Below, one piece after another: positions 63,777-64,000 of a stretch of DNA of 64,000 bases. Position 1 is the first letter of the stretch. Every line of letters starts with the position of its first letter. Both the position numbers and the translations under genes were made by a program. The stretch lies in contig NZ_CP080598.1 of NCBI RefSeq assembly GCF_019598945.1, forward strand, positions 2,294,001 through 2,358,000. Direction: 5' to 3'. This DNA is from Sphaerospermopsis torques-reginae ITEP-024. Lineage in GTDB: Bacteria; Cyanobacteriota; Cyanobacteriia; Cyanobacteriales; Nostocaceae. Below the pieces are notes generated by a model. The model worked only from the letters and a program-made list of their open reading frames with translations, did not search any database and was not told where the DNA came from.

Positions 63777-63872
63777 TGGCTCTCCTGGTTTATTGGTAAA
63801 ATAGTCAACTTATGTTAATTACATATATGTTAATTACATAAATTACTTTTACCGTTAATCCCAGGAGAGCCA
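63777..63872. promoter_or_regulatory. 12-bp inverted repeat around tandem 15-mers
   Basis: TGGCTCTCCTGG (63777-63788) and CCAGGAGAGCCA (63861-63872) are perfect inverted repeats. Between them TATGTTAATTACATA occurs twice in tandem (63811-63825, 63826-63840). It lies between the two candidate peptide genes and may hold an operator, promoter or processing hairpin. Confidence 0.55.
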
Positions 63873-63904
63873 TTTAACTCAGTCGTTCACTACAAGAAAG
63901 ACTA

Positions 63905-64000
63905 TTAGTAGCCGTAGCCGTAGCCATCGCTGTAGGACTTAGCTAAGTAACCAATATGTCCAATACCATAGGTATTCACAAAAGCTTCAGCTAATTTTGT
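63905..64000 (-). CDS. C-terminal end of a second small protein, possible precursor peptide (start outside window)
   Basis: The frame enters from the right edge and stops at TAA 63905-63907. The 31 visible residues include LAEAFVNTYGIGHIGYLAKS and end YSDGYGYGY. The Gly/Tyr-rich tail, small size so far and place in the same direction beside the GG-leader peptide suggest another exported peptide. No Cys is seen in this part. The leader, if any, is outside the window. Confidence 0.5.
   Translation of the reverse strand, partial: TKLAEAFVNTYGIGHIGYLAKSYSDGYGYGY

Overview
The window looks like chromosomal DNA of a filamentous, heterocyst-forming cyanobacterium (Nostocales). The support is: an AT-rich background with many GCGATCGC (HIP1) octamers; arrays of short tandem heptamers (CCAATTA/CCCATTA, GGTAATT, TTGATAA, GGTGACA and others) between genes; HepC and HepA homologues inside a cluster laid out like the heterocyst-envelope-polysaccharide (HEP) island of Anabaena/Nostoc PCC 7120; a HetP-family gene; and XisH/XisI genes. 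No tRNA, rRNA, CRISPR array or complete insertion sequence was recognised.

Region 1 (1-20.9 kb) is the HEP-type polysaccharide island, almost all on the + strand. It holds the end of an L-2-hydroxyglutarate oxidase gene, a sugar-nucleotide epimerase/dehydratase, a GT2 glycosyltransferase, a 2-oxoglutarate/Fe(II) oxygenase, RfbC, a COG4091 dehydrogenase, a GT4, a Wzc-like copolymerase/tyrosine kinase, HepC (sugar-phosphate transferase), HepA (ABC exporter), five more glycosyltransferases with overlapping ends, and a Wzy/O-antigen-ligase-like membrane protein. Together they would build sugar nucleotides, assemble a repeat unit on a lipid carrier, export it and polymerise it. HepC has lost conserved catalytic and C-terminal features.

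Region 2 (21-32.7 kb) contains an aspartoacylase-type hydrolase, a second glycan group (three GT4 enzymes, a PIG-L deacetylase, a membrane-anchored propeller protein), a small conserved-looking protein, an MscS channel and an unknown protein.

Region 3 (32.9-41.1 kb) is an accessory island beginning at ahcY. It has two XisH-XisI modules (one with a dead xisH and an extra xisI), an antitoxin-PIN pair, HicAB, a large coiled-coil gene cut by one in-frame TGA, and a Phd-RelE-like pair. The tail and terminator of ahcY are duplicated at the far side of the first two modules, which marks an insertion or duplication boundary.

Region 4 (41.1-52 kb) has a PhzF-family enzyme, a DUF4332-like protein between inverted heptamer arrays, a TetR regulator, a pair of M16 peptidases (one catalytic, one not), two nearly identical Uma2 genes in tandem, a YciI protein, a small membrane protein and a nucleotidyltransferase fused to a degenerate phosphomannomutase. 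A 1.85 kb gap with repeats and an orphan terminator follows.

Region 5 (53.9-64 kb, cut by the window edge) is the most interesting part. A + strand export group (HTH protein, C39 peptidase-ABC transporter with cNMP-binding-like N-terminus, HlyD adaptor, parvulin-type isomerase) faces a - strand group: a HetP-like gene, a HopA1-family protein, an APH-type kinase, a small protein with a double-glycine leader, and the end of another small protein finishing in YGYGY. A kinase/HopA1 pair is the split Ser/Thr dehydratase known from thioviridamide and class V lanthipeptide pathways, so this is probably a RiPP-type peptide maturation and secretion locus. The visible candidate substrates have no cysteine in the parts seen, so the product class is open.
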